A DNA stretch of 64,000 bases from Rhypophila decipiens. Taxonomy: Eukaryota; Ascomycota; Sordariomycetes; Sordariales; Naviculisporaceae. The DNA lies in the NCBI GenBank assembly GCA_033297075.1, contig MU858111.1:123424-187423 (forward strand), read 5' to 3'. Of this stretch, positions 62,273 to 64,000 are shown piece by piece. Positions within the stretch are counted from its first letter, which is position 1. Each line of letters starts with the position of its first letter. Both the position numbers and the translations under genes were made by a program. Under the pieces are notes generated by a model. The model ran no database searches and was not told the DNA's origin. It worked only from the letters and a program-made list of their open reading frames with translations.

Positions 62273-64000
62273 AGCCCCTTATGGTCTGTGAAGCACCGGG
62301 AAACGAAGCAAAGATGGATAGAAGGGCCGAGTGAGAGATAAGTGGCGCCATCCAATGTTGAGTTTTGGGAATGAGCAGCACCTGGAACGGCAGGCCCTGT
62401 TGTATTAATGAGCCCTCCCTCGAGCAACATACCCCAATCACACGGCATCGACCCAGAAGCACTACGACGTGGCGGTGGACGAACGGTCCAACTCTGTCCA
62501 AATGGGGCTATCCGTATTCCATCTGTGTCTAGACTGTGGCGGCCTGCAGGAGCTAATATCCATGCAAGTGGGCAATCGGCAGACTTGGCAATAGACATGA
62601 TGCTTTTCCACTCACGGATATGCGAAATATCACAAGATGCTGCACCCGCAGGGAACCTTGAGGGAGCCGGTACATTTTGAGGAGATTCTTCCCGGCCGGC
62701 TCCTAGTCATCGGGAAACCGTGGACAATCATCCATGCGGCTCCTTTATTGGCCAGATATTCATTTGAATCTCAAGGGGGGCACCATTATTTGTGATGAAT
62801 GCTCGCGGGCATCCAATCACATTAATCACGCGTGTTGCCCCATTGCATCCCCGTGTCGCACGGGAAGCCCGTCAACAGTTCGGCAGTCGTTATATGTGAC
62901 GGGTACTGCTGGCGGTTCATCTTCGGCCCGGGAGGAGAAATGGTATACGGGCAATTGCTCCCGAATTGATGGGATCCGTCTATGTCGAGAAAAACGGGTT
63001 CAGCACATCTCTCCTGGGTCTCATATTTGGCTAAAGACACCACATTACGACTTCACAATGTCTTTCTGCACCACCAACAAGGTCTCAACTCTTCTGCCTC
63101 TGCCAAGGCGCAAGTCCAACGGCCAGCCAGGAAAGTCGGTTCCTGTCTCCTGGCCCAGGACCAGCAACGATCTTCGGTCTTTCAGGACCACGACGGATAA
63201 CTCTTCAAAGATGATTTGTGTGATGAACAAAATGGTTCTTCATCAAGCGGCTGAAGAATGAATAGGGCGTGCCAGGCCCAGTTTTGATTGAAATTCTCAT
63301 CGTGAGACGAAGTCTCGTACTGCGTTGCTTTGCTTTCTTTTTCTTCTCAAGCTTCCTTGCGTCTCCATCTGAGGCTGAGGAGTTGCGTTTGTAAGTCTTC
63401 CAAGCTCTGCCAGCCTTCATACAGTACCCTCAGGTAACAAATCTTACTTCATGCCCAGCTGCTCATGGCTAGCCTGACTACAACGCAGGAGACCATGGCT
63501 GGTGGAGGAGCGGCTCTTCATTGTTCTGACGAGTTAGGAGACCAGGAGGGTAGTATTGTTTTGCCCATAAAAGCTCCCTGTCTGCTCACAAGGGTCCAAA
63601 ACGAGTAGCCATAAGGACCAAAAAACTGCACCTTCTGAACAACAACGAAGACCAGAAGCTGTCGTTATTACTACCAGGGCGAGAACGTGTTTCTGAACCT
63701 AGTAGTCCACCTCTGTTTTGGGATAAGTTGCGGACTCAGCAAAATGAGGGTCATGTGTCAATAACGGTAGACGCCTTGCCCCATGGAGTTTCTGACGATT
63801 CCGTTTCCCAGCACCGTTTCCCAACACTTGGTGGTGTGACTCTAACATACGGATAGCTGTGTCATTACTTTCACCAACGCGTTCCAAATTTTCTTCCTAG
63901 CCAACTAAACGCGGCAGCGTTTGCAAAGCGGCGCAGCTGCCCTGGGTAAATGGACGATCCCACTTTTTCCAGTCACTTTTGCGTCAATAAACTTTCCCCG
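62273..64000. other. Right-end interval without a recognised gene
   Basis: The first few hundred bases are P450 promoter. Plus frames such as 62734-63261 show no domain. A gene continuing past the window edge cannot be excluded. Confidence 0.5.

Overview
The window looks like nuclear chromosomal DNA of a filamentous ascomycete, most likely a Sordariomycete; a Sordariales-type genome is my best guess but is inference. The evidence is short introns of about 50-100 nt with GTAAGT/GTATGT-type donors and CTAAC-like branch sites, plus fungal-restricted families (DUF7580, AcuF-type C2H2 finger, Clr5, Zn2Cys6, RSC7) next to conserved housekeeping genes. I saw no rRNA, CRISPR or confident tRNA. Exon structures were built by eye from splice sites, phase and family alignment knowledge.

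Layout. (1) 1-8.1 kb is accessory-looking. A possible MITE (251-583) precedes a head-to-head pair: a DUF7580 protein (minus, 961-2982) and a large C2H2/coiled-coil/Clr5 protein (plus, 3355-6849). Both frames look damaged: a 1-nt frameshift in the first, and an in-frame TAG followed by more than 1 kb of leftover coding-like frame in the second. (2) 8.6-26.4 kb is a compact housekeeping block: PHD-finger protein, mitochondrial class III CoA-transferase (SUGCT-like), SF3A2/Prp11, the NDR kinase COT1/Cbk1, TIM54, a Fyv6/FAM192A-type protein and a Pcl/Clg1-type cyclin. Three CACGTG boxes spaced exactly 11 bp lie upstream of the PHD gene. (3) 26.4-39.2 kb is about 12.8 kb with no recognisable coding gene. 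(4) 39.2-45.3 kb holds RSC7 (RSC chromatin remodeller), TFIIB and a small single-pass membrane protein. (5) 45.3-55.0 kb is a gene-poor patch of short coding-like relics, an imperfect 69-bp tandem repeat, transition-rich duplicated segments and microsatellites. (6) 55.1-62.3 kb holds a RING-finger protein with a duplicated leader and a perfect hairpin inside its coding sequence, then a Zn2Cys6 transcription factor and a cytochrome P450 in tandem on the minus strand. (7) 62.3-64 kb shows no gene.

How the genes relate. The housekeeping genes cover transcription (TFIIB, RSC7, PHD), splicing (SF3A2, Fyv6-like), polarity and cell-cycle signalling (COT1, cyclin) and mitochondrial function (TIM54, CoA-transferase). 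They are neighbours rather than one pathway. The plausible functional pairs are the divergent DUF7580/C2H2-Clr5 pair and the Zn2Cys6/P450 pair.
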